64,000 bases of DNA from Streptomyces sp. LaPpAH-108 (GCF_000373625.1 NZ_KB891993.1:62001-126000), one strand, 5' to 3'; shown: positions 1 to 8,598, counted from the first letter of the stretch. Program-made: numbers and translations. The notes: a model not told the origin generated them from the sequence alone.

Positions 1-38
1 TGACCAGGCTTCTCAGCCGACCTGAGCTGCAACCCCCT

Positions 39-84
39 AGGGGCGCGGGGAACTGCGCGATCAGCCACGACGCACCCGCACTTG
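39..84. repeat. Dispersed Streptomyces intergenic repeat
   Basis: The stretch from the CTAGGGGCGCGGGGAACTGC core through the following CAGCCACGACG segment matches, from memory, a short repeat found in many copies between genes in Streptomyces genomes. It lies just downstream of the truncated NACHT gene. I recognise it by sequence pattern only; copy number in this genome cannot be seen from one window. No ORF crosses it convincingly, and bases 1-190 otherwise hold nothing I can assign. Confidence 0.6.
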
Positions 85-190
85 GACCACGACGTGGGTT
101 GCGGACAACGAACTCCGTCAGTCGATGTCGGTTACCTCGTAGCACGACCGCGCGCCAACACGCTGTAGGTGATCGGCGTCATCAACGGCA

Positions 191-2014
191 CTAGCTGGCT
201 GCGAGTTCGCGATGCGGTCGAAGCGCCTCGGCCGTCAAAAAGCGTAAACCGGTGTCGAGGAAGTACGGCGATTCGTGGTGTTCCACGTCCACAGCCAGTG
301 TGCGACACCGGACATCGTCGAACGGTTCAAGGCGGACCACCCTACCGGCAGCGGGCGTTCGGGCCTGGTCCGCCACGACCGTGCGGCTGGTGACGATCAC
401 GATCGTGGGGCGACCCTGTTCGCTCTCGTTGCGCTGGAATCGCTCCACGCTGTGCAGGTAGTCGTAGTGGCGCTGGGGCTCGGACTGGTCGGCGGCGGCC
501 TGGAGCAGTTCGTCGAAGCCGTCCAGCAGGACGACGCGGACGACGCCGGAGCCCGCCGTGACCTCCGTCCAGGGGGTGTGGCGGCCGGTCGAGCGCCACA
601 GGGCTTCCTCGATCTGGCCGCGGACGTCCAAGTCGGCGGGCAGGTGGCGGAGTTCGACGCGTTGGCAGCAGAACTCCGAGGCCGGGAGGCGGGCGGCGAT
701 CAGCTGGGTCAGGAGGGACTTGCCGCTGCCGGGGTGACCGAGGACCACCAAGGGGCCATGAGTCGCGGCGTCGGTCAGCAGGTACGCCGCCAGGAACTCC
801 GCGAAGTCGTCCCGCAGCGGCATGCGGAGCCACCAGTCGTCGCGGGACAGTCCAGGGGAGCCGGTGTACGAGGCGACACGGAAGGCAGGGTCGACATAAC
901 CGGCCCCGAGGGTGGGGATGCGCGGTCCCGAGGCTTCGCCTGCCGCGAGGGGCGCGCGTAACAGATGACGGTGGCGGTCGGGCGCCTTGGCGCCATCGGC
1001 GAACTGTTCCAGCAGGTCGGCCAAGGCGCTGAGCGCGGTGGGGAGCTTCTGATCAGCGGAGGTCGGCTGCTCCACCGCCTCGGGCGGGTCCTCCGTGTGG
1101 GAGGTGAGGCGCAGTTCGGGGCAGTCCCAGAGGACGTGGTCGAGCAGGGTTTCGTAGCGGCGCCAGGCGGTCCGGGCCAGGTCTCCGGGGTCGGTTTCAC
1201 GGGCTCCGGCTCCGTGGACGAGGTCGGCCGCGTACGAGTACGCCGTCTCGATCTCGTGACGGCGACCCGCCGGGGTTCCGACCCTCGTGGAGCCGAGGGT
1301 GACGTGCTCCAGCTCGGTCACGATGTCGACGGTGGGCGCCCCATCGCGCATCGGCCCCAGCTCGGGGTCGTACACGATGCCGTACTGCGAGACGGCCTGG
1401 CAGAACGCCGCCACGAGGACGGCCAGGTCGGCCGCGCACAGCAGGGCCGTGCGGGCGGTGCCGTGACTCGACCGGACCCGTTCCGCGAATCCTTCCAGGA
1501 CCGGGCGCAGGTCGGCCCCCGTGCCGCCGGTCAGCCGCAGCGGTTCCAGGACCTCTTCGGCCAGCCCGTGGAAAGCCTGGCGTCCGCCGACCAGGATCTC
1601 GATCGCCCCGGCGAAGTCGACGGCGACCTCGGCGGGCGGTGGCGGCGCGACGGCAGGTTGCTTCCTGGCGCGGGGAGGTTGTCTCCCGGCGCGGGGCCTC
1701 GCGCCGGGCCGCCCCGGAACGGCCCTCACCGCCGCGTTCGCCTCGACCTCCTCCAGCCGCAGCCGCCACCATCCCCGGTCGAAGGTCAGTCCGGCGGGCG
1801 GCCTGGGACCGCTTCGGGTGCGGCAGTAGTCGACCACGCCGAGCACGTCGTCCCAGGAGGGTGGCGTGGCGCGACGTGCGTTGAGGAGGGCCGAGACCGT
1901 CGGTTCGCTGCGGTGCAGTGCCCGGGCCAGGTCGCTCTGTGGGATTCCGCAGCCGCGGACCAGCCGTCGGAGCAGTCCGCAGAAGTCCGCCACCGCGCCG
2001 GACGTCTCCCCCAC
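191..2014 (-). CDS. HTH-NACHT (STAND) NTPase, C-terminally truncated
   Basis: The protein starts with an XRE-like helix-turn-helix (IPQSDLARAL..PTVSALLNARR, about residues 20-50). A linker and a middle region of unknown fold follow, then a NACHT-type NTPase with Walker A GHPGSGKS near residue 424, Walker B VVLLDGFDE near 500 and a sensor-like TIVIVTSR. STAND proteins use ATP to switch between off and on states, and many bacterial NACHT proteins act in anti-phage defence. Here the reading frame stops just after the HRELA motif, where homologues continue into a winged-helix and a long sensor region, so the protein looks cut short by deletion. I chose the GTG at 2014 because the domain begins there; a TTG at 2083 would add 23 residues. 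It may be inactive or only a remnant. Confidence 0.7.
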   Translation of the reverse strand: MGETSGAVADFCGLLRRLVRGCGIPQSDLARALHRSEPTVSALLNARRATPPSWDDVLGVVDYCRTRSGPRPPAGLTFDRGWWRLRLEEVEANAAVRAVPGRPGARPRAGRQPPRARKQPAVAPPPPAEVAVDFAGAIEILVGGRQAFHGLAEEVLEPLRLTGGTGADLRPVLEGFAERVRSSHGTARTALLCAADLAVLVAAFCQAVSQYGIVYDPELGPMRDGAPTVDIVTELEHVTLGSTRVGTPAGRRHEIETAYSYAADLVHGAGARETDPGDLARTAWRRYETLLDHVLWDCPELRLTSHTEDPPEAVEQPTSADQKLPTALSALADLLEQFADGAKAPDRHRHLLRAPLAAGEASGPRIPTLGAGYVDPAFRVASYTGSPGLSRDDWWLRMPLRDDFAEFLAAYLLTDAATHGPLVVLGHPGSGKSLLTQLIAARLPASEFCCQRVELRHLPADLDVRGQIEEALWRSTGRHTPWTEVTAGSGVVRVVLLDGFDELLQAAADQSEPQRHYDYLHSVERFQRNESEQGRPTIVIVTSRTVVADQARTPAAGRVVRLEPFDDVRCRTLAVDVEHHESPYFLDTGLRFLTAEALRPHRELAAS

Positions 2015-2190
2015 CGCACACCCCCGCGTCTTCGGCCCGCTTCGGCGCGGACGAACGGACAGGTGCGGTCCGGTCTGCGTCAACGCCTCCGCAGTTTCGC
2101 GTACTTCGGTGTTCCCGAACTGAACGTCCCTTTGTTGCCAGGGTCATTGCGTCACGCCAGGTGCCCGCGCATCAAGAAGGAGACGAGCCC

Positions 2191-2598
2191 ATGTCCCGGC
2201 TTTCGGCCGAACTGCCCGCGCTGTTGCTGTCCTTGACGCTCTTGGGCGCCTTCGTCGGGGTGGTGCTGCCCGCTGTGTGGTCCGCTCGGGCGGATCGGCG
2301 GCGGGACGCGGCGCGTGTACTCGGGCAGCTGCTGGCGGGGCTGGGACCGGTCGCACGGCGCGGCGTTCCGCTCGCGCCGTCCCACAGCTCGCTGTACACA
2401 GAAATCATGAGTGACGACATTGCTGCCGAGCTGTTTCACCCGGGGGACGTCGTCCCCACCTCCGGGATCTACGAGTGCGACTGCGACCGAGCGCACGAGT
2501 ACAGCACCGATGTGAAGGGCCACCGTTTCCCGCCGCTGCGGCACGACTGCGGCGGCCACGGGTGGCGGCTCAAGGCCGCCACACCGTCCGGAGCCTGA
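2191..2598 (+). CDS. Small membrane protein with Cys-rich C-terminal module
   Basis: This 135-residue protein has one N-terminal hydrophobic helix (about residues 8-29) followed by a basic stretch, typical of small single-pass Streptomyces membrane proteins. From about residue 73 comes a compact module with the pattern FHPGDVVPTSGIYECDCD...HDCGGHGW, which resembles small stand-alone cysteine/histidine proteins. An internal ATG at 2408 could start that module as a separate 63-residue protein, but only the ATG at 2191 has a clear ribosome site (AAGGAG, 9 nt upstream). Function unknown. It converges on the MFS transporter gene across a 9-bp tandem repeat. Confidence 0.55.
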   Translation: MSRLSAELPALLLSLTLLGAFVGVVLPAVWSARADRRRDAARVLGQLLAGLGPVARRGVPLAPSHSSLYTEIMSDDIAAELFHPGDVVPTSGIYECDCDRAHEYSTDVKGHRFPPLRHDCGGHGWRLKAATPSGA

Positions 2599-2649
2599 AC
2601 AGCCTGAACAACCGGAACAGACGGAACAACCTGAGCAGCCGGAAACCCG
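2596..2649. repeat. 9-bp imperfect tandem repeat, six units
   Basis: Six consecutive 9-base units (TGAACAGCC, TGAACAACC, GGAACAGAC, GGAACAACC, TGAGCAGCC, GGAAACCCG) begin on the stop codon of the upstream small gene and lie between two convergent genes. The units differ by one to four bases from one another, as in a slowly decaying minisatellite. Confidence 0.75.
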
Positions 2650-2682
2650 AACCCACGGGGTCGGCCCCGGCCCTCCCCGCCG

Positions 2683-4227
2683 TCAGCCCCGCCCCGTCCC
2701 CGCCCGCTCCTGCGCCAGCGCGTACAGCTCCTTCGACGTCGTGATCAGCTCGCGCCGTTCCTCCCGGGAGCCCACCATCGGCCGGGAGCCGTTGAGCGGC
2801 ATCTGCGCGGTCTCGGGGAGGAACTTGACGGTCACCAGGCCGATGACGCCCGCGAGCATCAGGTAGTACGCGGGCATCAGATCGTCGCCCGTGGCGTCGA
2901 CCAGCGCGGCGGTGACCAGCGGGGTCGTGCCGCCGAAGGCCGCGACGGCGAAGTTGAAGCCGATACCCATGGCCGCGTAGCGGACGGCGGTGGGGAAGAG
3001 GGCGGGCAGCGTGGCCGCGCTGGGGGCGGCGAAGCAGGCCAGCAGGGTGGCGAGGATCAGCACGCCGAGGATCGGCAGCCAGGTCCCGTGGGCCTTGATC
3101 AGCAGGAACGCCGGGATCGCGAGGATGATCATCGCGGCGGCGGCCCAGCCGTACAGCGGCCGTCGGCCCACCCGGTCGCTGAGGCGGCCGAGGAAGGTGA
3201 TCAGGATGACGATCCACACCATGCCGATGAGCACGAGTACGTCGGCCGAACTGCTGGAACGTTTCAGCGTCTCGGTCTGGTAGGTCGGCAGATAGCCGGT
3301 GACCATGTAGTTGGTGACGTTGTAGAGCAGCACCAGGCCCATGCAGATCAGCAGTCCGCGCCAGTGCCGCTGGATGATGTCCTTGAACTCGCTGCCCGCC
3401 GACTCCTGCGCCAGGCTCTTCTCGTGCTCGTCCAGCTGCTGCTGGAAGGCCGGGGACTCCTCCAGCTTGAGCCGCATGTAGAGGCCGATGACACCGAGCG
3501 GCCCGGCGACCAGGAACGGGATGCGCCAGCCCCAGGAGAGCATCTGGGCGTCGGTGAGCCACAGGTTGAGCGCCGTGACCAGCGCCGAGCCGAGGGCGTA
3601 GCCGACGAAGGTGCCGAAGTCGAGCCAGCTGGAGAGGAAGCCGCGCCTGCGGTCCGGTGAGTACTCGGCGACGAAGGTGGTCGCGCCGCCGTACTCCCCT
3701 CCGGTGGAGAAGCCCTGCACCATGCGGGCCACCAGGAGGAGGATCGGGGCAGCGATGCCGATCGAGGCATAACCGGGGATGACGCCGATGGCGAAGGTCC
3801 CCACCGCCATCATGATCATGGTGGTGGCCAGCACCTTCTGCCGCCCGAGCCGGTCGCCGAGCGGGCCGAAGAAGAGGCCGCCGAGGGGCCGTACGACGAA
3901 CGCGGCGGCGAAGGTCGCGAAGGAGGAGACGACCTGCGCGGCCGGAGAGGCGCCCGGGAAGAAGACCTTGCCGATGGTGGCGGCGAGATAGCTGTAGACG
4001 CCGAAGTCGAACCACTCCATGCAGTTGCCGAGCGCCGAGGCGCCGACGGCCCGCTTGAGCAGAGGCGGCTCGACGACCTGGACGTCGTCCTTGCCGAACG
4101 CGCCCCGGTTGCGGCGGAGTCTGCGGGTCAGCTCCTCGCGGACCTGACGCGGCAGCGCCGTGACGGCCTGCGATGCCTTGGTCCCCATCCTGTGCGGTCG
4201 TTCACCGTCGGACATCGCACCGCTCAC
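2683..4227 (-). CDS. MFS transporter, metabolite:H+ symporter (ProP-like) family
   Basis: A 514-residue integral membrane protein with about twelve hydrophobic segments. The MEWFDFGVYSYLA motif in the first helix and the GPLGDRLGRQK loop between helices 2 and 3 mark the MHS branch of the major facilitator superfamily, which includes proline/betaine (ProP), citrate and alpha-ketoglutarate importers. Substrate cannot be told from sequence; an osmolyte or organic acid taken up with protons is the family expectation. The GTG at 4227 is preferred because AAGGGAG sits 6 nt upstream; longer starts up to 4269 lack one. The hydrophilic N-terminus of about 60 residues is longer than usual. Confidence 0.85.
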   Translation of the reverse strand: MSGAMSDGERPHRMGTKASQAVTALPRQVREELTRRLRRNRGAFGKDDVQVVEPPLLKRAVGASALGNCMEWFDFGVYSYLAATIGKVFFPGASPAAQVVSSFATFAAAFVVRPLGGLFFGPLGDRLGRQKVLATTMIMMAVGTFAIGVIPGYASIGIAAPILLLVARMVQGFSTGGEYGGATTFVAEYSPDRRRGFLSSWLDFGTFVGYALGSALVTALNLWLTDAQMLSWGWRIPFLVAGPLGVIGLYMRLKLEESPAFQQQLDEHEKSLAQESAGSEFKDIIQRHWRGLLICMGLVLLYNVTNYMVTGYLPTYQTETLKRSSSSADVLVLIGMVWIVILITFLGRLSDRVGRRPLYGWAAAAMIILAIPAFLLIKAHGTWLPILGVLILATLLACFAAPSAATLPALFPTAVRYAAMGIGFNFAVAAFGGTTPLVTAALVDATGDDLMPAYYLMLAGVIGLVTVKFLPETAQMPLNGSRPMVGSREERRELITTSKELYALAQERAGTGRG

Positions 4228-4589
4228 GTGCCGCTCCCTTCGCCGCCGGTACTGCCGTTGTGCGCGCACCCCGGCGGCACCGGGTCTTTGCCCTGTGCAT
4301 CATCCTGCTGCCCCACGCCTCACACGTCACACCGACAACAGGCACATGGGGGAACCGCACACGTAAGGGTGGGAAATGCGGTGCCACCCGCACACAGGGG
4401 GGGGGTGAGCCACACACAGCCACACACAGCCGCACACGGCCGCGCCCAGCCACACCCAGCCGATTCAGAAACCACGGCGCTCAATTCCATGACAGACGGC
4501 GGTTGGACTTCCGAATCATGAAGGCGCAGGGTGGACCAGCCCCTTTTCGTCTCGGGGCACCCCCTACGGCACCATCCGGAGAACACCCG
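4228..4589. other. Intergenic region with tandem repeats and a G9 tract
   Basis: This 362-base divergent region between the transporter and the aldo/keto reductase must carry promoters for both. It contains a run of nine G residues (4397-4405) and, directly after it, five 10-base units of the CACACACAGC type (4411-4460). I see no convincing ORF and no promoter I can place with confidence. Confidence 0.6.
4411..4460. repeat. 10-bp tandem repeat, five units
   Basis: Units CACACACAGC (twice), CGCACACGGC, CGCGCCCAGC and CACACCCAGC follow each other without gaps. They lie about 130 bases upstream of the aldo/keto reductase start. Possible protein-binding array or slippage product; function unknown. 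Confidence 0.8.
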
Positions 4590-5636
4590 ATGAACCACGT
4601 CGCGGACCCCGCTCGCTACGACGGCACCATGCGCTACCGGCGCACCGGCCGCTCGGGGCTGGACCTCCCCCTGCTGTCCCTGGGCTACTGGCACAACTTC
4701 GGCGACGACCGCCCCTTCGAGTCCCAGCGCGAGATCGCGCTGCGCGCCTTCGACCTCGGGATCACCCACCACGACCTGGCGAACAACTACGGTCCGCCCT
4801 ACGGCTCGGCGGAGATCAACTTCGGCCGCCTGATGAAGCAGGACCTCGCGCCGTACCGCGACGAGATGGTGATCTCCACCAAGGCGGGCTGGGACATGTG
4901 GCCCGGCCCCTACGGTCAGGGCGGTGGCTCGCGGAAGTATGTGCTGGCCTCCCTGGACCAGTCGCTGAAGCGTATGGGCCTGGACTATGTGGACATCTTC
5001 TACTCCCACCGGCTGGACGCCAGCACCCCGCTGGAGGAGACCATGGGGGCGCTCGACACGGCCGTCCGCCAGGGCAAGGCGCTCTATGTGGGCATCTCCT
5101 CCTACGACGCCGAGCGCACCCGGCAGGCAGCGGCCATCCTGCGCGAGCTGGGCACGCCGATGCTGATCCACCAGCCGTCGTACAACATGCTCAACCGCTG
5201 GATCGAGACGGACGGCCTGCTGGAGGCGGCCGAGGAGGAGGGCTTCGGCGTCATCGGCTTCACCGCGCTGGCGCAGGGCCTGCTGACCGGCCGCTACCTC
5301 GACGGCGTGCCGCAGGACTCGCGGGCCGCGCAGGGCAAGTCCTTCGACCCGGCCTGGCTGACCGAGGAGATGCGGGGCAGGCTGCGCGCCCTGAACGACA
5401 TCGCGGCCCGGCGCGGGCAGAGCCTGGCCCAGATGGCGCTGGCCTGGGCGCTGCGGGACGAGCGGGTGACCTCGCTGGTCATCGGCGCCTCGCGGGTGGA
5501 GCAGCTGGAGCAGAACGTGGCGGCGCTGGAGAACCTGGAGTTCACCGCCGAGGAGCTGGCCGAGATCGACAAGTACGCCACCGACGGCGGTGTCGACCTG
5601 TGGCGGGAGGCCCGGCTGGGCACCATGGGCGGCTGA
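4590..5636 (+). CDS. Aldo/keto reductase, YghZ/GPR-type
   Basis: A 348-residue NADPH-dependent oxidoreductase of the aldo/keto reductase TIM-barrel superfamily. The catalytic tetrad is complete: D62 and Y67 (THHDLANNYG), K98 (STKAGWD) and H140 (FYSHRLD). The GPPYGSAEINFG and QPSYNMLNRW motifs point to the YghZ/MgrA-like group that reduces L-glyceraldehyde-3-phosphate and related aldehydes, although the natural substrate is uncertain. The cofactor-binding C-terminal stretch (VIGASRVEQLEQN) is present. Start chosen at 4590, where CGGAGAA precedes the ATG by about 7 nt. It stands alone, divergent from the transporter. Confidence 0.9.
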   Translation: MNHVADPARYDGTMRYRRTGRSGLDLPLLSLGYWHNFGDDRPFESQREIALRAFDLGITHHDLANNYGPPYGSAEINFGRLMKQDLAPYRDEMVISTKAGWDMWPGPYGQGGGSRKYVLASLDQSLKRMGLDYVDIFYSHRLDASTPLEETMGALDTAVRQGKALYVGISSYDAERTRQAAAILRELGTPMLIHQPSYNMLNRWIETDGLLEAAEEEGFGVIGFTALAQGLLTGRYLDGVPQDSRAAQGKSFDPAWLTEEMRGRLRALNDIAARRGQSLAQMALAWALRDERVTSLVIGASRVEQLEQNVAALENLEFTAEELAEIDKYATDGGVDLWREARLGTMGG

Positions 5637-5831
5637 GTCCCTCTGGCTCCCCGCGCCCCGGGCGTTTTACCCTCCCCCTGTCTCGGCGGTCGGCCGGTCT
5701 CCGAAGCAGGGGGACAAATGGGCACATATGCCCCCTGACCAGCCCGTTTCTTCGGGTGGCCATGCACCGTCAAGGTAAGGTGCCGGTAATGGCCACTTCA
5801 AGAAACAGTCAAGTCAGTCAGGGGGGTCGCC

Positions 5832-6317
5832 ATGGGCGCCGCACGCACGAGTAGGACACCACTGCCGGGAATCGGCGTCCGGTACGACCTCACCACCAAG
5901 GAACAACGCCGCTTGTCGGTGGTGGCCCACCGCGACGGGTCACGCACACTCAGCGCCTACCGTGAGGACGATCCCGACACCTGCGCGCTCTCGGTCCAGC
6001 TGACCGGCGCGGAGGCGGAGGCCGTCGCCGGGGCCCTCAAGCCGACGCACCACAGCCCGAACCTGCTGTCCACGACCGAACTCGGTCTCGTGGCCGAGCG
6101 GATCTCGCTGTCCTCCCTCTCGCACTGGAACGGGCGGCTGCTCGGGGAGACCCGGATGCGCACCGAGACCGGCGTGTCGATCGTGGCGGTGCTGCGCCGC
6201 GCGGACGCCATCCCCTCCCCCGGCCCCGGCTTCCGGCTGGCCGGCGGGGACACGCTCATCGTGATCGGTACCCGCGAGGGTGTCGACGCGGCCGCGGCGA
6301 TCCTCGGCAGGGAGTGA
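5832..6317 (+). CDS. KhtT-like regulatory subunit (TrkA-C domain)
   Basis: A 161-residue cytoplasmic protein whose C-terminal half (about residues 75-160: LVAERISLSSLSHWNGRLLG...GDTLIVIGTREGV) is a TrkA-C (RCK_C) ligand-binding domain. The N-terminal half resembles the KhtT N-terminal domain. In Bacillus, KhtT gates the partner antiporter KhtU in response to pH and c-di-AMP. The gene is immediately followed by an antiporter gene, so the pair probably forms a regulated K+(or Na+)/H+ antiporter. In the leader, a small GGGCA-CATA-TGCCC inverted repeat lies at 5720-5733, with no clear riboswitch fold. Confidence 0.85.
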   Translation: MGAARTSRTPLPGIGVRYDLTTKEQRRLSVVAHRDGSRTLSAYREDDPDTCALSVQLTGAEAEAVAGALKPTHHSPNLLSTTELGLVAERISLSSLSHWNGRLLGETRMRTETGVSIVAVLRRADAIPSPGPGFRLAGGDTLIVIGTREGVDAAAAILGRE

Positions 6318-6322
6318 TCGGG

Positions 6323-7564
6323 ATGCACTCCTCCGCGGTCTTCCTGATCGAGTTCGGCGCCATCATCCTGGCCCTCGGGCTGCTCGGCCGCCTCGCCGCG
6401 CGGCTGCGCTTCTCGCCCATCCCCCTCTATCTGCTGGCGGGCCTCGCCTTCGGGGAGGGCGGTCTGCTGCCGCTCGGCGCGAGCGAGGAGTTCGTGGCGA
6501 TCGGCGCCGAGATCGGCGTGATCCTGCTGCTGCTCATGCTGGGCCTGGAGTACACGGCGGGCGATCTCGTCTCCAACCTGAGGACGCAGTATCCGGCGGG
6601 GCTCGTGGACGCCGCGCTCAACGCGCTCCCGGGCGCCGCGATGGCCCTGATACTCGGCTGGGGCCCCATCGCCGCCGTGGTCCTCGCGGGCATCACCTGG
6701 ATCTCCTCCTCCGGCGTCATCGCCAAGGTCCTCGGCGACCTGGGCCGTCTCGGCAACCGTGAGACACCGGTCATCCTCAGCATCCTCGTCCTCGAGGACC
6801 TGTCGATGGCGGTCTATCTGCCGGTGATCACCGCGCTGCTGGCCGGGACCGGGCTCGCGGCGGGCAGTGTCACCCTCGCCGTGGCGCTCGGCGTCGCCGG
6901 GATCGTCCTGCTCGTCGCGGTGCGCTACGGCCGGATCATCTCCCGGTTCGTCTCCAGCGACGACCCGGAGAAGCTGCTCCTGGTCGTGCTGGGCCTGACC
7001 CTGCTGGTCGCGGGCGTGGCGCAGAAGCTCCAGGTGTCGGCGGCGGTCGGCGCCTTCCTGGTGGGCATCGCGCTCTCCGGCGAGGTCGCCGAGGGCGCCC
7101 ACAATCTGCTGGCCCCGCTGCGGGACCTGTTCGCGGCCGTGTTCTTCGTGTTCTTCGGCCTGCACACCGACCCGGTCAGCATTCCGCCGGTGCTGCTGCC
7201 CGCGCTCGCGCTGGCCGTCGTCACCGCCCTCACCAAGATCGCCACGGGGTACTGGGCGGCGCGGAGAGCGGGGGTGTCCGAACGCGGCCGGTGGCGGGCG
7301 GGCGGCACGCTGGTGGCGCGGGGCGAGTTCTCCATCGTCATCGCCGGACTCGCCGTCACCTCGGGGATCGATTCCCGGCTCGGCCCGCTGGCCACGGCGT
7401 ACGTGCTGATCCTGGTCGTCGTCGGCCCGCTGACCGCCCGCTACACCGACACGGTCGCGATGCGGCTGACGCGGTGGCGGCGTACGCGCCCGGCGCCGGT
7501 GGAGGCGAAGGCCGACGCCGCCGACGCCGCCGAGCCCGCGGCGGACCCGGTCGGCCGCGCCTAG
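6323..7564 (+). CDS. Cation:proton antiporter (CPA2, KhtU-like)
   Basis: A 413-residue membrane protein with 12-13 predicted helices belonging to the monovalent cation:proton antiporter-2 family. Motifs such as GLEYTAGDL, VAVSSSG-like ITWISSSGVIAKVL and VGAFLVGIALSG match Kef/KhtU-type exchangers. It exports K+ or Na+ in exchange for protons. The ATG at 6323 has AGGGAG 8 nt upstream; a GTG at 6314 overlapping the khtT-like stop is possible but lacks a ribosome site. Unlike KefB/C it ends without a nucleotide-binding RCK domain, consistent with regulation by the separate TrkA-C protein encoded just upstream. Confidence 0.88.
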   Translation: MHSSAVFLIEFGAIILALGLLGRLAARLRFSPIPLYLLAGLAFGEGGLLPLGASEEFVAIGAEIGVILLLLMLGLEYTAGDLVSNLRTQYPAGLVDAALNALPGAAMALILGWGPIAAVVLAGITWISSSGVIAKVLGDLGRLGNRETPVILSILVLEDLSMAVYLPVITALLAGTGLAAGSVTLAVALGVAGIVLLVAVRYGRIISRFVSSDDPEKLLLVVLGLTLLVAGVAQKLQVSAAVGAFLVGIALSGEVAEGAHNLLAPLRDLFAAVFFVFFGLHTDPVSIPPVLLPALALAVVTALTKIATGYWAARRAGVSERGRWRAGGTLVARGEFSIVIAGLAVTSGIDSRLGPLATAYVLILVVVGPLTARYTDTVAMRLTRWRRTRPAPVEAKADAADAAEPAADPVGRA

Positions 7565-7642
7565 GGGTCCACGGCAACCTGTGGGAGGGCCCCTGAGTGG
7601 TCTTCCCGCAGGTCAGTGCGGGGTGAGCGGGCCGGTGCGGCG

Positions 7643-7648
7643 TACCGT
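7643..7648 (+). promoter_or_regulatory. Leaderless-type -10 hexamer for dedA-like gene
   Basis: TACCGT fits the TANNNT -10 pattern and ends 6 nt before the ATG at 7655, so transcription probably starts at the start codon. No ribosome site is visible. Confidence 0.5.
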
Positions 7649-7654
7649 TGGGGC

Positions 7655-8299
7655 ATGGCGCCTCCGTTGCCCGGCCCGCTGGCCGATCTGGCCCCGCTGC
7701 TCGGCCACTACGGCTACTGGGCGGTGGGTGCGGTCGTCCTCCTGGAGGACTTCGGGGTGCCCGCCCCCGGCGAGACGATCCTGCTGGCGGCGGGCGTCTA
7801 CGCGGGCGCGGGCGAGCTGAACATCGTGGCCGTGGCGGCCATCGCGTTCGTCGCGGCCGTGCTCGGGGACAACATCGGCTACCTGATCGGCCGCACCGGT
7901 GGCCGGGTCTTCGTGGAGCGCTGGGGCAAGTACGTCTTTCTGACGCCCCAGCGCTTCCAGGCCGCCGAGCGGTTCTTCCACCGGCACGGCGGCAAGATCG
8001 TCACCGTGGCCCGGTTCGTCGAGGGGCTGCGTCAGGCCAACGGGGTGATCGCGGGCACCACACGGATGCCCTGGCCGCGCTTCCTCGCCTTCAACGCGCT
8101 GGGCGCCGCCCTGTGGGTGGGCCTGTGGTGCACGGTGGCCTATGTGGCGGGCAGCCACATCACGACGGTGTACGACGAGATCATCCGCTACCAGCGCTAT
8201 GTGCTGATCGGCGTGGCCGTGGTGGTCGCCGCGCTGGTCGTACGCCATGTGGTCCGGCGCCGTCGGCAACGCCGAGGGCCCGGAACGCGGTCCGCGTGA
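7655..8299 (+). CDS. DedA family membrane protein
   Basis: A 214-residue membrane protein of the DedA (SNARE-associated/VTT) family, members of which flip undecaprenyl phosphate or phospholipids and support envelope integrity and proton-motive force. Diagnostic stretches are EDFGVPAPGETILLAAG near residue 30, GDNIGYLIGRTGGR near 72, FHRHGGKIVTVARFVEGLR with the conserved F-x-x-x-(R/E)xxR pattern near 113, and AGTTRMPWPRFLAFNALGA after it. The C-terminus is very basic (RRRRQRR). The ATG at 7655 follows a -10-like hexamer directly, suggesting a leaderless message. Confidence 0.88.
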   Translation: MAPPLPGPLADLAPLLGHYGYWAVGAVVLLEDFGVPAPGETILLAAGVYAGAGELNIVAVAAIAFVAAVLGDNIGYLIGRTGGRVFVERWGKYVFLTPQRFQAAERFFHRHGGKIVTVARFVEGLRQANGVIAGTTRMPWPRFLAFNALGAALWVGLWCTVAYVAGSHITTVYDEIIRYQRYVLIGVAVVVAALVVRHVVRRRRQRRGPGTRSA

Positions 8300-8399
8300 C
8301 GGTGCCGCCGGGACGGGAGTGCCGGGCGGGTTTGGACCGGGACGCAGCGGACAGGCGGAGGAGGACAGCGGACCCGAGAGACGTTGGGATGTGAACCCC

Positions 8400-8573
8400 A
8401 TGGCTGGCGACCAGAAGGCGAAGGCCAAGGCCGAGCAGGCCAAGGGCAAGCTCAAGGAGACGATGGGCCGCGCCGTCGGCAACGAGAAGATGGAAGCCGA
8501 GGGCCGCATGGAAGGCGCGCGCGGGGATGCCCGCGAAGCCAAGGAGAAGACGAAGGACACGTTCAAACACTGA
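8400..8573 (+). CDS. CsbD family stress protein
   Basis: A 57-residue, highly charged, Lys/Glu/Ala-rich protein with the CsbD pattern AKAEQAKGKLKETMGRAVGNEKMEAEG. In Bacillus CsbD is a SigB-dependent general stress protein of unknown molecular function. A GTG at 8391 is an alternative start, adding three residues. The gene is followed by a strong hairpin (8599-8644). Confidence 0.85.
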   Translation: MAGDQKAKAKAEQAKGKLKETMGRAVGNEKMEAEGRMEGARGDAREAKEKTKDTFKH

Positions 8574-8598
8574 ACCGGCGGCACACCGCACCGGTGCC

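Noticed and set aside
5637..5831. c-di-AMP (ydaO) riboswitch before the khtT-like gene
   Set aside because: The function would fit, but I could not match the conserved loops; only a short GGGCA/TGCCC repeat is visible.
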